From DASYGT01 sp035999365 (lineage in GTDB: Bacteria > Actinomycetota > Actinomycetes > Mycobacteriales > Jatrophihabitantaceae), in assembly GCA_035999365.1 (NCBI GenBank), contig DASYGT010000053.1, forward strand, positions 5,593-69,592: DNA of 64,000 nt, in the 5' to 3' direction. The notes under the pieces were generated by a model. The model worked only from the letters and a program-made list of their open reading frames with translations, was not told where the DNA came from and did no database searches. Below, piece after piece: positions 8,151 through 16,159 of this stretch. Position 1 is the stretch's first letter. Every line of letters begins with the position of its first letter. The translations under genes were made by a program, and so were the position numbers.

Positions 8151-8994
8151 GGTCCAGGGCGTCACCGTCCAGTTCGGCGGGGTCACGGCCGTCAACGATG
8201 CGTCGCTGTCGGTCGAAGGCGGCACGGTCACCGGGCTCATCGGTCCGAACGGGGCGGGGAAGACGACGCTGTTCAACGTGATCAGCGGCCTGCAGCCGCC
8301 GAACAAGGGACGCATACGCTTCGCGAACAACGATCTCACCAAGGCATCGGTCAATGCCCGCGCCAAGGCCGGCATCGGCCGGACCTTCCAGCGGCTCGAA
8401 GCGTTCGGCTCACTGACCGTCCGCGAGAACGTGCAAGTGGCGCGGGACATCCACTCCGGCACGCGGAGCTGGTTCGGCCGCAAGCAGGAGAAGACGGTCG
8501 ACGATCTGATCGACCGCGTCGGAGTTCGGCGCTACGCACATCAACGCGCAGACTCGGTGCCCACCGGCGTCGCCCGGCTGCTGGAGATGGCGCGCGCGCT
8601 GGCCATCGAGCCGCGGCTGTTGCTACTCGACGAACCGTCCTCTGGCCTGGACGAAGCCGAGACGCAGGCATTCGGTGACTTGCTGCGTGCGCTCGCGCAC
8701 GACGGCACCGCGATTCTCATGGTCGAGCACGACATGGATCTCGTCATGACCGTCTGCGACTACATCCACGTCCTCGAGTTCGGGCGCATCATCGCCGCAG
8801 GGGCACCGGAGGAGATCCGGTCCGACCGGGCCGTCCAGGCCGCATACCTCGGCTTCATCGAGGACGATCCCGGCGTACCCGCGGCACTGCAGGCGATCAG
8901 CGACGCGGCGCCCGACGATCAGACACGGATGTTCTCGGAGATGGCCTCGGCCGAGACGACGATGGAGCTGCCAACAGTGCGGTCGGACACGTGA
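8137..8994 (+). CDS. LivG-type ABC transporter ATPase with degenerate signature motif
   Basis: 285 residues from the ATG at 8137. Walker A GPNGAGKT is at residues 36-43, the Q-loop segment at FQRLEAF, and Walker B LLLLDEPSSGLDE near 161-173. The ABC signature reads SVPTGVARLLEMARAL at about 140-155, lacking the canonical LSGGQ Gly-Gln pair; similar variants occur in actinobacterial Liv-like families. About 40 extra residues follow the usual LivG end. It overlaps the permease gene by 14 nt and its stop overlaps the ATG of the next ATPase, indicating translational coupling. Confidence 0.88.
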   Translation: MALLEVQGVTVQFGGVTAVNDASLSVEGGTVTGLIGPNGAGKTTLFNVISGLQPPNKGRIRFANNDLTKASVNARAKAGIGRTFQRLEAFGSLTVRENVQVARDIHSGTRSWFGRKQEKTVDDLIDRVGVRRYAHQRADSVPTGVARLLEMARALAIEPRLLLLDEPSSGLDEAETQAFGDLLRALAHDGTAILMVEHDMDLVMTVCDYIHVLEFGRIIAAGAPEEIRSDRAVQAAYLGFIEDDPGVPAALQAISDAAPDDQTRMFSEMASAETTMELPTVRSDT

Positions 8995-9704
8995 TGACGA
9001 CGCCACCCATCCTCGAGCTGATCGGCGTGCGCGCCGCCTACGGCCGTATCGACGTGCTCCGAGGTGTCGACCTCACCGTCCCGCGCGGTGCCGTAGTCGC
9101 GTTGCTCGGTGCCAACGGTGCGGGCAAGACGACGCTTCTGCGCGTGATCAGCGGTCTCATGCCGGCGACCGAAGGCGACATTCACCTCGGCGGAATCCAC
9201 GTGTCCGGTGCCAGTCCGGACGAACTCACGCGCGCGGGCGTGTGCATGGTTCCGGAAGGCCGGGGCGTGTTTCCGAACCTGACTGTCGAGGAGAATCTGT
9301 GGCTCGCCTCGTACTCCGGTACCCAGGTCGAGAAGATCCTCACCGAGGCCTACACGCGCTTCCCGAGGCTGAAGGAACGCCGTCGTCAGCTCGCCGGCAG
9401 CCTCTCCGGTGGCGAGCAGCAGATGTTGTCGCTGGCCCGGGCGCTGGCCTCAGACCCCGCGCTGCTGCTCCTCGACGAGCTCTCGATGGGACTCGCACCC
9501 CTCATCGTCGAGAGCCTGTACGACACGGTTGCGCAGATCGCTGAACAGGGCGTTTCGATCCTGGTCGTGGAACAGTTCGCAAGCAGTGCATTGCGTGTCG
9601 CCGACTATGCGGCCGTGATGCAGGGCGGGCGGATCGTCGCGACGGGCGAGCCGGCCGAGATCCAGCACAAGTTGACCGAGCTGTACTTCGGAGGAGCGGC
9701 GTGA
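8994..9704 (+). CDS. LivF-type ABC transporter ATPase
   Basis: 236 residues. The ATG at 8994 shares its A with the preceding stop (TGATG); an in-frame GTG three bases earlier is possible. Walker A GANGAGKT, a canonical signature SLSGGEQQM and Walker B LLLLDELSMGLAP show an intact ATPase, in contrast to its partner. It couples ATP hydrolysis to transport through the fused permease. The last codons overlap the GTG start of the exported-protein gene (GTGA overlap at 9701-9704), so all transporter genes and the following exported protein form one translational chain. Confidence 0.9.
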   Translation: MTTPPILELIGVRAAYGRIDVLRGVDLTVPRGAVVALLGANGAGKTTLLRVISGLMPATEGDIHLGGIHVSGASPDELTRAGVCMVPEGRGVFPNLTVEENLWLASYSGTQVEKILTEAYTRFPRLKERRRQLAGSLSGGEQQMLSLARALASDPALLLLDELSMGLAPLIVESLYDTVAQIAEQGVSILVVEQFASSALRVADYAAVMQGGRIVATGEPAEIQHKLTELYFGGAA

Positions 9705-11179
9705 AACGTTCACACAAGTGGCTCGCAGCGGGGACCTCGCTCGCCATCGCCACCTTGCTCTGGCCCGGACAGCCCCCGGCGGCGGCCGACACCTCCCTCG
9801 GCGGCTACGAGGCCACCGCCAGTGCCGCTGTCGTTCGGCTGGAGATCTTCGACCCCACGATCCCGATTCCCGCGACGCCGCAGATCGACGGCAGCGTCGG
9901 CTATACCAACTCGACCGTCGAGACCGGGCCGACCACGCGCGCACTGGCGAGCTACCTATGGCCGGGTTCGGTGATCGGCGACGGGTTCGACCAGCTGCTG
10001 AAGAAACCCGGCGCCACGTACCCGCTGCAGGTGAACTCGCGATTCCCGGCCACGACCTCGGCGCCCGCGAAGAACACCATCCAACTCACCGACGGCAACG
10101 GCATGACCACGTCGAGCGACGGCTTCAACACCTCCGCGAACGTCACACTGTTCGGGCTCGCTGGCGACAACACGAACGTCACCGGCGGCCTGGGTACCGG
10201 GCTCGGCAAGCTCACCGCCAAGGATCCGACCAAGGCACACGCCACGCCGACGTTGCAGCCCTTGCCGATCGGCACGTCGCTCGCCGCACTGATCACGGCG
10301 GAGAACCTGACGAGCACCAGCACGACCACGGTCGCCGACAAGACCATCACCGCTGTGGCCCACGCGGCCGCGTCGAACATCGGACTGCTCGGCGGGCTCG
10401 TCAAGATCAACGGGCTGGACGTGCTGTCGACGGTCGTCAGCGACGGGACCAAATCCACCGTGTCCGGAGACGCGACGATCGGCAGCGTGTCGATCCTCGG
10501 CCTCAAGGTCCCGATCAGCGCGAACGGCGTGAACCTCGGCCTGCCGGCACTCTCGTCGACGCTCACCGACCTGCTGTCGACACTCGGGCTCGGCATCCAG
10601 ACAGTCCCGGTGTCCAAGGCGACCGCCGGCCCGCAGGGTGAGTACCACGCACAGGCGCTGGTGCTCACGATCGACACGAAACCGCTCAAGTCGATCGTGA
10701 ACAACGTCTTGTCGCCGCTCTTCGCCAAGCTCCCCGTGAAGACCCGGACGCAATTGCAGCCCATCCTCGACCTCGGGCCGAAGATCGTGCTCAACATCGG
10801 CACGGCCGATGCGACGGGCAGCGCGGCTCCGGCGTTCAACGTCGGCGGCTTCGGCGGTGGTGGTGGCGGCGGCGCTGGCGGCAGCGGCACTGGCGGCAGC
10901 GGCGGCGGCGGCAACACCACTCCGCTCGGCAACGGATCGCTGCCCGGCGGGACGGGCAACCCGTCCGGAAGCGGAAGCACGATCGTGCCGCAGTCGCATC
11001 AGTCCTCGCTGGCATTGCCGCCGCTCGGCGAGGTGCCCCGTGCCCTCATCCTCGGCGCCCTGCTCGTCGCGGGGCTCGTCGGCTGGTTCTTCAGACGCGC
11101 AGCGGCGGGGCTGCTCGGGAGCGCAGGTAACTGCGACTACGGCCTGGCCACCGGCGTGCCGGACCTACGGAAGGGATGA
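9701..11179 (+). CDS. Exported, C-terminally membrane-anchored Gly-rich protein of unknown function
   Basis: 492 residues. A signal peptide (KRSHKWLAAGTSLAIATLL, cleavage probably after PPAAA near residue 31) is followed by a roughly 350-residue extracellular domain rich in Thr, Ser, Leu and short beta-type repeats. A Gly/Ser-rich spacer spans about 384-430, then one hydrophobic segment at about 448-464 (ALILGALLVAGLVGWFF) followed by Arg-Arg. This is the layout of a wall-spanning surface protein held in the membrane at its C-terminus. I do not recognise a family with a known function. Its GTG overlaps the stop of the ATPase gene, which ties it to the importer; capture of a hydrophobic substrate or a passage across the wall is inference. 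Confidence 0.8.
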   Translation: MKRSHKWLAAGTSLAIATLLWPGQPPAAADTSLGGYEATASAAVVRLEIFDPTIPIPATPQIDGSVGYTNSTVETGPTTRALASYLWPGSVIGDGFDQLLKKPGATYPLQVNSRFPATTSAPAKNTIQLTDGNGMTTSSDGFNTSANVTLFGLAGDNTNVTGGLGTGLGKLTAKDPTKAHATPTLQPLPIGTSLAALITAENLTSTSTTTVADKTITAVAHAAASNIGLLGGLVKINGLDVLSTVVSDGTKSTVSGDATIGSVSILGLKVPISANGVNLGLPALSSTLTDLLSTLGLGIQTVPVSKATAGPQGEYHAQALVLTIDTKPLKSIVNNVLSPLFAKLPVKTRTQLQPILDLGPKIVLNIGTADATGSAAPAFNVGGFGGGGGGGAGGSGTGGSGGGGNTTPLGNGSLPGGTGNPSGSGSTIVPQSHQSSLALPPLGEVPRALILGALLVAGLVGWFFRRAAAGLLGSAGNCDYGLATGVPDLRKG

Positions 11180-11181
11180 CG

Positions 11182-11766
11182 ATGGTCACTGCCAATCCGG
11201 CGAATCCGGCCACCACCACCGCTGCGGCCGCGAAGGCGCCTGCGAAGAAGCCCGGCGCGGCGCGGCGATTCGCCAACTCCGCCGCGGCGCTGCGTGATCA
11301 GCGCACGAAGATGATCCAGCTCGGTCTCTTCGCGGCAGGGGCGGTCCTCATGCCGCTCGGCCTGCTCTCCATCGGCCTGGGCTGGTACGGCACGGCGCAC
11401 GCGCACTACGACTACGACCAGCGCACCTATTTGATCTCAGGCGGCATCCTCGGCCTGGGGCTGACCTTCGTCGGCGGCTTCCTGTACTTCGGTGCCTGGC
11501 TGGCCCGGATGGTGAGCGACCAGCACGACAGTCAGCGCCAGCTCACCGAGTCGTTGAACACCATCGCCGGATTGCTCAGCCAGCAGGCCACCTCCGCGGG
11601 CGTCGGTCCCGAAGCCGGGGCGGACGAGCTGGTGTTCGCCGGCGACGGCACCACGATCCACCGGCGCAGCTGCCCGCTCATCACGTCACGTACCGATCTG
11701 CATCTGGTGACCGGACGCGAGACCGGCACCACGAACTGCCGCGTCTGCCGGCCGTCGTCGATCTGA
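11182..11766 (+). CDS. Two-helix membrane protein with Ada-like Cys/His C-terminal domain
   Basis: 194 residues from the ATG at 11182, 6 nt after AAGGG; an ATG at 11176 overlaps the upstream stop and is the alternative. An Ala/Lys/Pro-rich N-terminus is followed by hydrophobic helices at about 44-68 and 84-106. The soluble C-terminus contains His160, Cys164, Cys186 and Cys189 in an HRRSCP...NCRVCRP arrangement like the zinc-binding part of Ada-type domains. A short helical stretch between membrane and Cys motif (QHDSQRQLTESLNTIAGLL) could be a coiled coil. Function unknown; position implies membership of the importer operon, perhaps as a membrane-bound accessory or sensor. Confidence 0.75.
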   Translation: MVTANPANPATTTAAAAKAPAKKPGAARRFANSAAALRDQRTKMIQLGLFAAGAVLMPLGLLSIGLGWYGTAHAHYDYDQRTYLISGGILGLGLTFVGGFLYFGAWLARMVSDQHDSQRQLTESLNTIAGLLSQQATSAGVGPEAGADELVFAGDGTTIHRRSCPLITSRTDLHLVTGRETGTTNCRVCRPSSI

Positions 11767-11783
11767 GGAAGGCTTACCGACCC

Positions 11784-12560
11784 ATGGGGCTTCACGACGG
11801 CACATTGCTCGACGGCAAGGTCGCGATCATCACGGGGGCGTCCCGCGGGCAGGGTGCCGCAGCCGCACGCCGCTTCGTCGACGAAGGCGCCCGCGTGGTG
11901 ATCGCCGATGTCAACGACGAAGCCGGTAAGGATCTCGCCCAGGAGCTGGGGGAGGCCGCCTACTACCGGCACCTCGACGTCGCCGAGGAGGACGACTGGG
12001 ATGCGGTCGTGGGCGAGGCGGTGGAGACACTCGGCGCGCTGCACATCCTGGTGAACAACGCCGGCGTACTGCACTTCTCCGCCGTCGTCGACACCACGCT
12101 GGCCGACTACGAGCGCGTCGTGCGCATCAACCAGTTCGGCTGCTTCCTCGGCATGCGCGCGGCGGCGCGGGTGATGACATCAGGTGCGTCCATCGTCAAC
12201 CTCTCGTCGGTCGAAGGCTTGGCCGGCATGCCGTACACGGTGGCCTACGCGGCCAGCAAGTTCGCGATCCGCGGAATGACGAAGGTCGCCGCTCTCGAAC
12301 TCGGGCCCAAAGGGATCCGGGTCAACTCGGTGCACCCGGGGATGATCGACACGAAGATGGTGCAGGACGCGATCGGCGGCCTCGAGGTCGATGTCACGCC
12401 GGTGACCAAGAAGCTCGCGATTCAGCGTCAGGGCCGGCCGGAGGAGATCGCCGAACTCGTGCTGTTCCTCGCCAGCGACCGCAGCTCCTACTGCACTGGT
12501 GCAGAGTTCGTCGCCGATGGCGGCTCGACCGCGACGCACGCCCTCAACGTCACCAGCTGA
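11784..12560 (+). CDS. SDR-family 3alpha(20beta)-hydroxysteroid dehydrogenase-like oxidoreductase
   Basis: 258 residues, ATG at 11784 after GAGGAAGG. It has the Rossmann motif TGASRGQG, NNAG, Ser of NLSSVEG and catalytic YAASK, ending with the usual TGAEFVADGG. It resembles mycobacterial FabG3/Rv2002, a 20beta-hydroxysteroid dehydrogenase (shared pattern SSVEGLAG, KFAIRGMTK, ALELGPKGIRVNSVHPG). Oxidation or reduction of a steroid hydroxyl with NAD(H) is the likely activity; closely related SDRs act on other alcohols. It is the last gene of the rightward operon, 17 nt after the Cys-domain membrane protein, and strengthens the steroid reading of the whole block. Confidence 0.8.
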   Translation: MGLHDGTLLDGKVAIITGASRGQGAAAARRFVDEGARVVIADVNDEAGKDLAQELGEAAYYRHLDVAEEDDWDAVVGEAVETLGALHILVNNAGVLHFSAVVDTTLADYERVVRINQFGCFLGMRAAARVMTSGASIVNLSSVEGLAGMPYTVAYAASKFAIRGMTKVAALELGPKGIRVNSVHPGMIDTKMVQDAIGGLEVDVTPVTKKLAIQRQGRPEEIAELVLFLASDRSSYCTGAEFVADGGSTATHALNVTS

Positions 12561-12579
12561 GGCCGCCTGCAGTCCTCAG
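12557..12579 (+). terminator. Stem-loop at end of steroid/transport operon
   Basis: CTGAGG and CCTCAG are separated by 11 bases and the first arm overlaps the SDR stop codon. There is no T-run, which is common in high-GC genomes. It lies between convergent genes. Confidence 0.35.
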
Positions 12580-12584
12580 GTGAC

Positions 12585-13016
12585 TCAGGGGAGCTGCGGC
12601 AGCCCGGCGTCGTCGAGCGGCCAGTGCGGATTGTGTGCGACCTCCCACAGGTGGCCGTCCGGGTCGGCGAAGTAGCCGTTGTATCCGCCCCACTCGGTGG
12701 CAACCGCGGTGCGGGTGATGCGCGCGCCGGCCGCGAGGGCATCGGCGAGCGCAGCGTCGACGGCGGCACGCGAGCCGACGTTGACGGCCAGCGACACGCT
12801 GCCCGCACCGGCCCCCGCCTCGGCCACCCCGCTGTCGGCAGCAAGCTCTGCCCGTCCCCATACCGCGAGGATTCCGCCTGCCGTGTGGAAGAAGCTCACC
12901 TCGCCCGGCACAGATGCCGATGATCGGCGAAATCCCAGTGCTTCGTAGAACGAGCTCGACGCGGCAACATCCGCGACTCCGAGCGTGACGAGACTGACGA
13001 CTGGTGGCACAGGCAT
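12585..13016 (-). CDS. VOC (glyoxalase/dioxygenase) superfamily protein
   Basis: 143 residues forming two beta-alpha-beta3 halves: SLVTLGVADVAASSSFYEALGF at the N-terminus and the closing GYFADPDGHLWEVAHNP. The conserved pattern fits the vicinal-oxygen-chelate fold used by glyoxalases, fosfomycin-type resistance proteins and dioxygenases. Clear metal-ligand assignment is not possible and the substrate is unknown. It converges on the SDR gene and is divergent from pup. Its ATG has no Shine-Dalgarno sequence but lies 6 nt after TAGCGT, suggesting leaderless transcription. Confidence 0.8.
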   Translation of the reverse strand: MPVPPVVSLVTLGVADVAASSSFYEALGFRRSSASVPGEVSFFHTAGGILAVWGRAELAADSGVAEAGAGAGSVSLAVNVGSRAAVDAALADALAAGARITRTAVATEWGGYNGYFADPDGHLWEVAHNPHWPLDDAGLPQLP

Positions 13017-13022
13017 GCCGCG

Positions 13023-13028
13023 ACGCTA
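13023..13028 (-). promoter_or_regulatory. -10 element for leaderless VOC transcript
   Basis: Read on the minus strand, TAGCGT is followed by six bases and the ATG of the VOC gene, placing the transcription start at or next to the start codon. Confidence 0.5.
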
Positions 13029-13081
13029 GCCCGGCGCGCCGACAACGCGCCGTGCGAACGGCGACGGTCGGCCGTTGCGTC

Positions 13082-13087
13082 TAGGCT
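13082..13087 (+). promoter_or_regulatory. Candidate -10 of pup promoter
   Basis: TAGGCT lies 24 nt before the pup ATG. Unlike the leaderless genes, pup has a purine-rich ribosome site (GGAAAGGGGG) between this hexamer and its start. No clear -35 is visible. Confidence 0.45.
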
Positions 13088-13111
13088 GAGGGCGAGGAAA
13101 GGGGGACTGCG

Positions 13112-13318
13112 ATGCCCACGCACGACAGCAGCCAGAGCCGTCCACAGAAGCAGACTGACGACGTCGAGGAGGTCGAGGCCTCCGCATCTTCCGACGTCGC
13201 CGAGCGCCACGAGAAGCTGACCGAGGACGTCGACGCCATTCTCGACGAGATCGACGACGTGCTCGAGACCAACGCCGAGGACTTCGTCCGTGCGTTCGTG
13301 CAGAAGGGCGGCCAGTAG
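13112..13318 (+). CDS. pup: Prokaryotic ubiquitin-like protein Pup
   Basis: 68 residues, acidic and largely disordered, ending in Gly-Gly-Gln. That C-terminus requires deamidation of the last Gln to Glu by Dop before PafA can ligate Pup to substrate lysines. The central helical region (EKLTEDVDAILDEIDDVLE) is the part that threads into the Mpa/ARC ATPase. It is followed by prcB and prcA as in most actinobacteria. dop, which usually precedes pup, is not here: the preceding gene is a VOC protein on the other strand. Confidence 0.97.
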   Translation: MPTHDSSQSRPQKQTDDVEEVEASASSDVAERHEKLTEDVDAILDEIDDVLETNAEDFVRAFVQKGGQ

Positions 13319-13425
13319 CGCGCCGTGCCCATGCCGCCCGTGCGCACCGCTGCCCGTGCGCACTGCCGCGCCGCGGTCATGGGTAGGGTCGGACCACGAC
13401 CCATCGCGACGGGCAGGGAGTGACG

Positions 13426-14262
13426 TTGACCAACGAGCGAGCAGGCGGCTTCGGCGCCAATCACGGCATCCTGCGCTTCGCGACTGCGCCCGGCTCGTCG
13501 TCCTTCACCGAATTCCTCGGCGCGGCAGCACCTGACCTGATGCCCTCCGCCACGCCCACCTCAGCACTGGCTCCGCACGGCACGACGATCGTCGCGGCCA
13601 ACTACACCGACGGCGTCATCATGGCCGGCGACCGCCGCGCCACGGCGGGCAATCTGATCGCGCAGCGCGACATCGAGAAGGTGTTCGCGGCTGACGACTT
13701 CTCCCTCGTCGGCATCGCCGGCACAGCGGGACTCGCTATCGAGATCGTGCGGCTCTACCAGGTCGAGCTCGAGCACTACGAGAAGATCGAGGGAATCCAG
13801 CTCACGCTCGACGGCAAGGCGAACCGGTTGGCCACGATGATTCGCGGCAACCTCGGGCAGGCGTTGCAGGGTCTTGCCGTCGTCCCGATCTTCGCCGGCT
13901 TCGACATCGACGCCGCTGATCCCAGCACGGCCGGACGGATCTACAGCTTCGACGTCACTGGTGGCCGGTATCCCGAGCAGTACTACTACGCCGTCGGTTC
14001 AGGGTCGCTCTTCGCGCGGGGAGCGCTCAAGAAGCTGTGGCAGCCGGGCCTCGACCGTGCCGCGGCGATACGCGTCGTTGTCGAGTCCCTCTACGACGCG
14101 GCCGACGACGACTCCGCCACGGGTGGACCGGATCTCACCCGCGGCATCTTCCCGGTGGTGATGCTCGCGACGGCCGACGGCACGAGCCGGGTAGCCGACG
14201 ACGAGCTCAGCGACGTGGTGCGGGCGCTCCTCGCCGACCGCGCCGCCAGACCGGGCGCGTGA
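13426..14262 (+). CDS. prcB: Proteasome beta subunit (proenzyme)
   Basis: 278 residues from a TTG at 13426 placed 5 nt after AGGGAG; a GTG at 13420 overlaps that site and is the alternative. A propeptide of about 52 residues ends at HG, and the mature protein begins at Thr (TTIVAANY), the N-terminal nucleophile of proteasome beta subunits. The active-site Asp/Lys neighbourhood (GDRRAT, RDIEKV) and C-terminal [12 protein letters not shown] agree with mycobacterial PrcB. It assembles with PrcA into the 20S core that degrades pupylated proteins. Confidence 0.96.
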   Translation: MTNERAGGFGANHGILRFATAPGSSSFTEFLGAAAPDLMPSATPTSALAPHGTTIVAANYTDGVIMAGDRRATAGNLIAQRDIEKVFAADDFSLVGIAGTAGLAIEIVRLYQVELEHYEKIEGIQLTLDGKANRLATMIRGNLGQALQGLAVVPIFAGFDIDAADPSTAGRIYSFDVTGGRYPEQYYYAVGSGSLFARGALKKLWQPGLDRAAAIRVVVESLYDAADDDSATGGPDLTRGIFPVVMLATADGTSRVADDELSDVVRALLADRAARPGA

Positions 14263-14312
14263 TCGAGCATGACCGACACACGCCAGTGCGCGTGACCACC
14301 AGGAGCTGAACC

Positions 14313-15098
14313 ATGTCGATCCCGTTCTACGCCTCGGCCGAGCAGATCATGCGCGATCGTTCGGAGTTCGCGCGCAAAGGCATCGCCCGCGGCAGAGGTG
14401 TCGTCGTGCTCACCTACGTCGACGGAGTGCTCTTCGTCGCCGAGAACGCGAGTTCGGCGCTGCACAAGGTGAGCGAGATCTACGACCGCATCGCATTCGC
14501 AGGTGTCGGCAAGTACAACGAGTACGAGAATCTGCGCGTCGCCGGAATCCGGCTCGCCGACCTTCGCGGCTACAGCTACGACCGGCGCGATGTCACAGCC
14601 CGAGCCCTCGCCAACGCGTACGCGCAAACGCTCGGCACGATCTTCACCGAACAGCAGAAGCCGTACGAGGTCGAACTGTGCGTCGCCGAGGTCGGTGACG
14701 CACCCGAGGGCGACCAGCTGTACCGGCTGTCCTACGACGGCACGATCGTCGACGAGCCGGACTTCATGGTCATGGGTGGCCAGTCCGAGGGAATCGCCAC
14801 CGAGATGCGCACTCACTTCCGTGCCGGCCTCGATCTCGAAGGCGCCGTCGGCATTGCGGTGAACGCACTCGGCCTCGCCGGTGCGGCCGACGGAACCCAT
14901 CGATCACTGACGGCAAGTCAGCTCGAGGTGGCCGTCCTCGACCGCAACCGCGGCAAGCGCAAGTTCAAGCGGATCGCCGGGGCGACGCTCACCGAACTGC
15001 TCCCCGCCGCGAGCGGGGATCCGGCGGCCGAGCCGGCGCCGGCCGATACCCCGCCACACGACGCGAACGGCAACGGCAAGGACGCCGGCAGTAACTGA
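14313..15098 (+). CDS. prcA: Proteasome alpha subunit
   Basis: 261 residues, ATG at 14313 after AGGAG. The N-terminal [19 protein letters not shown] is the gate and H0 helix region that closes the 20S pore, and [14 protein letters not shown] is the conserved alpha-ring core. The C-terminus is a Pro/Ala/Asp-rich disordered tail. It forms the outer heptameric rings that bind the Mpa/ARC ATPase. It sits 50 nt downstream of prcB in the same direction. Confidence 0.96.
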   Translation: MSIPFYASAEQIMRDRSEFARKGIARGRGVVVLTYVDGVLFVAENASSALHKVSEIYDRIAFAGVGKYNEYENLRVAGIRLADLRGYSYDRRDVTARALANAYAQTLGTIFTEQQKPYEVELCVAEVGDAPEGDQLYRLSYDGTIVDEPDFMVMGGQSEGIATEMRTHFRAGLDLEGAVGIAVNALGLAGAADGTHRSLTASQLEVAVLDRNRGKRKFKRIAGATLTELLPAASGDPAAEPAPADTPPHDANGNGKDAGSN

Positions 15099-15521
15099 TC
15101 AAGCGCCGGTCAGCACCGCTCCGTTGGCCACGTGCACGGCGATCTGAGCCAGCGGCCGGGTTGCCGGCCCGTTGATCACCGCGCCGGTGACGGCGTTGTA
15201 GGCCGAACCGTGACACGGGCACTGCAGCTGCGTGCCCGCGGGTACCACCGTGCAGCCCAGGTGCGTGCAGATCGCGCTGAAGCACGCCGCGGTCGTGGTT
15301 GTCGGACGTGACACGATGCCGGCCGAACCATCAGGTAGCTGCACCGCGACCCCCTGGCCGACCGGGACCTTGTCGAGCGCCGTGAGTTCCTGACCGGCGC
15401 TCTGACTGGTCTGTGCGGCCGTCCCACCGCCACCTCCCGGGCTGCAGGCTGCCAGAGCCGCGACCCCGGCGCCCGCCACGCCGGCAACCAGCACCGAACG
15501 GCGCGAAACGGTCGAATCCAT
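15099..15521 (-). CDS. Tat-exported Rieske [2Fe-2S] lipoprotein
   Basis: 140 residues from the ATG at 15521. The N-terminus has a twin-arginine signal (SRRSVLVAG) that ends in a lipobox LAAC at Cys26, so the folded iron-sulfur protein should be exported by Tat and lipid-anchored outside. The Rieske cluster ligands are in CTHLGC and CPCHGS, followed by a GP.TRPL segment. It is not part of a cytochrome bc1 locus. It is divergent, by 62 bp, from a SigL-like sigma gene and converges on prcA. An extracytoplasmic electron-transfer or redox-sensing role is inferred. Confidence 0.88.
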   Translation of the reverse strand: MDSTVSRRSVLVAGVAGAGVAALAACSPGGGGGTAAQTSQSAGQELTALDKVPVGQGVAVQLPDGSAGIVSRPTTTTAACFSAICTHLGCTVVPAGTQLQCPCHGSAYNAVTGAVINGPATRPLAQIAVHVANGAVLTGA

Positions 15522-15538
15522 CAACACGAACTCCAGTC

Positions 15539-15566
15539 TGAACCGAACACCTGGATGCCACGTGAG
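15539..15566 (+). promoter_or_regulatory. SigL-type autoregulatory promoter
   Basis: TGAACC (15539-15544), 16 bases, then CGTGAG (15561-15566) fits the mycobacterial SigL consensus TGAACC-N15/16-CGTgtc. It lies directly upstream of the SigL-like sigma gene, which fits autoregulation. Confidence 0.65.
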
Positions 15567-15583
15567 AACAGCTATGAGCGTCA

Positions 15584-16159
15584 ATGAGTAGCACACTGAC
15601 CCTCGCCGGACCTGCGCGGTTCGGATCACCGGAGAAGCGCGGGGGTGGCGTGTCCACGAGTGAGGCAGATCTGCTGCGCACCCTGCACGACGAGCACGCC
15701 GGCGTGCTGTGGGCCTATGTCGTCAACCTGACCAACGGCGACCGGGCCAAGGCGCAGGACGTGGTGCAGGAGACGCTGCTGCGCGCCTGGCGCAATCCCA
15801 AAGTCCTCGACCAGTCGGGCGGATCCGCACGGGGCTGGTTGTTCACGGTGGCAAGGCGGATCGTCATTGACGAGTGGCGGGCGGCACGCAGCCGCCCCGA
15901 GGTCATCGCGGCGGACGTCCCCGAGCGATCCACCGCAGACGCTACCGAGGCGGTGGCGGAACGGCATGTGGTGATGGCCGCGTTGCGGACCTTGTCGGCC
16001 GAACACCGCGAGGTCTTGCTGGAGTGCTACTACCGTGGCGCCTCGGTTGCCGACGCTGCCGCGGCACTCGGCATCCCGCCGGGAACGGTCAAGTCCCGTA
16101 CGCATTACGCGCTCCGCGCCCTGAAACTGGCTCTCGACGAGATGGGAGGTGTCCGATGA
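15584..16159 (+). CDS. sigL: ECF sigma factor, SigL-like
   Basis: 191 residues from the ATG at 15584; a GTG at 15650 would give 169 residues, closer to SigL of M. tuberculosis (177), and cannot be excluded. Region 2 (LYxDEH-like LHDEHAGVLWAYVV, AQDVVQETLLRAW, ARGWLFTVARRIVIDEWR) and region 4 (LSAEHREVLLECYYRG...GIPPGTVKSR) are intact. No extra C-terminal domain. The stop overlaps the ATG of a ZAS-type anti-sigma gene (ATGA), the usual layout of a redox or surface-stress switch. A SigL-type promoter precedes it, and the divergent Rieske lipoprotein is a plausible target. Confidence 0.85.
   Translation: MSSTLTLAGPARFGSPEKRGGGVSTSEADLLRTLHDEHAGVLWAYVVNLTNGDRAKAQDVVQETLLRAWRNPKVLDQSGGSARGWLFTVARRIVIDEWRAARSRPEVIAADVPERSTADATEAVAERHVVMAALRTLSAEHREVLLECYYRGASVADAAAALGIPPGTVKSRTHYALRALKLALDEMGGVR

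Noticed and set aside
15522..15629. N-terminal extension of the Rieske protein
   Set aside because: It runs through the SigL promoter. The twin-arginine signal starts at the ATG at 15521.
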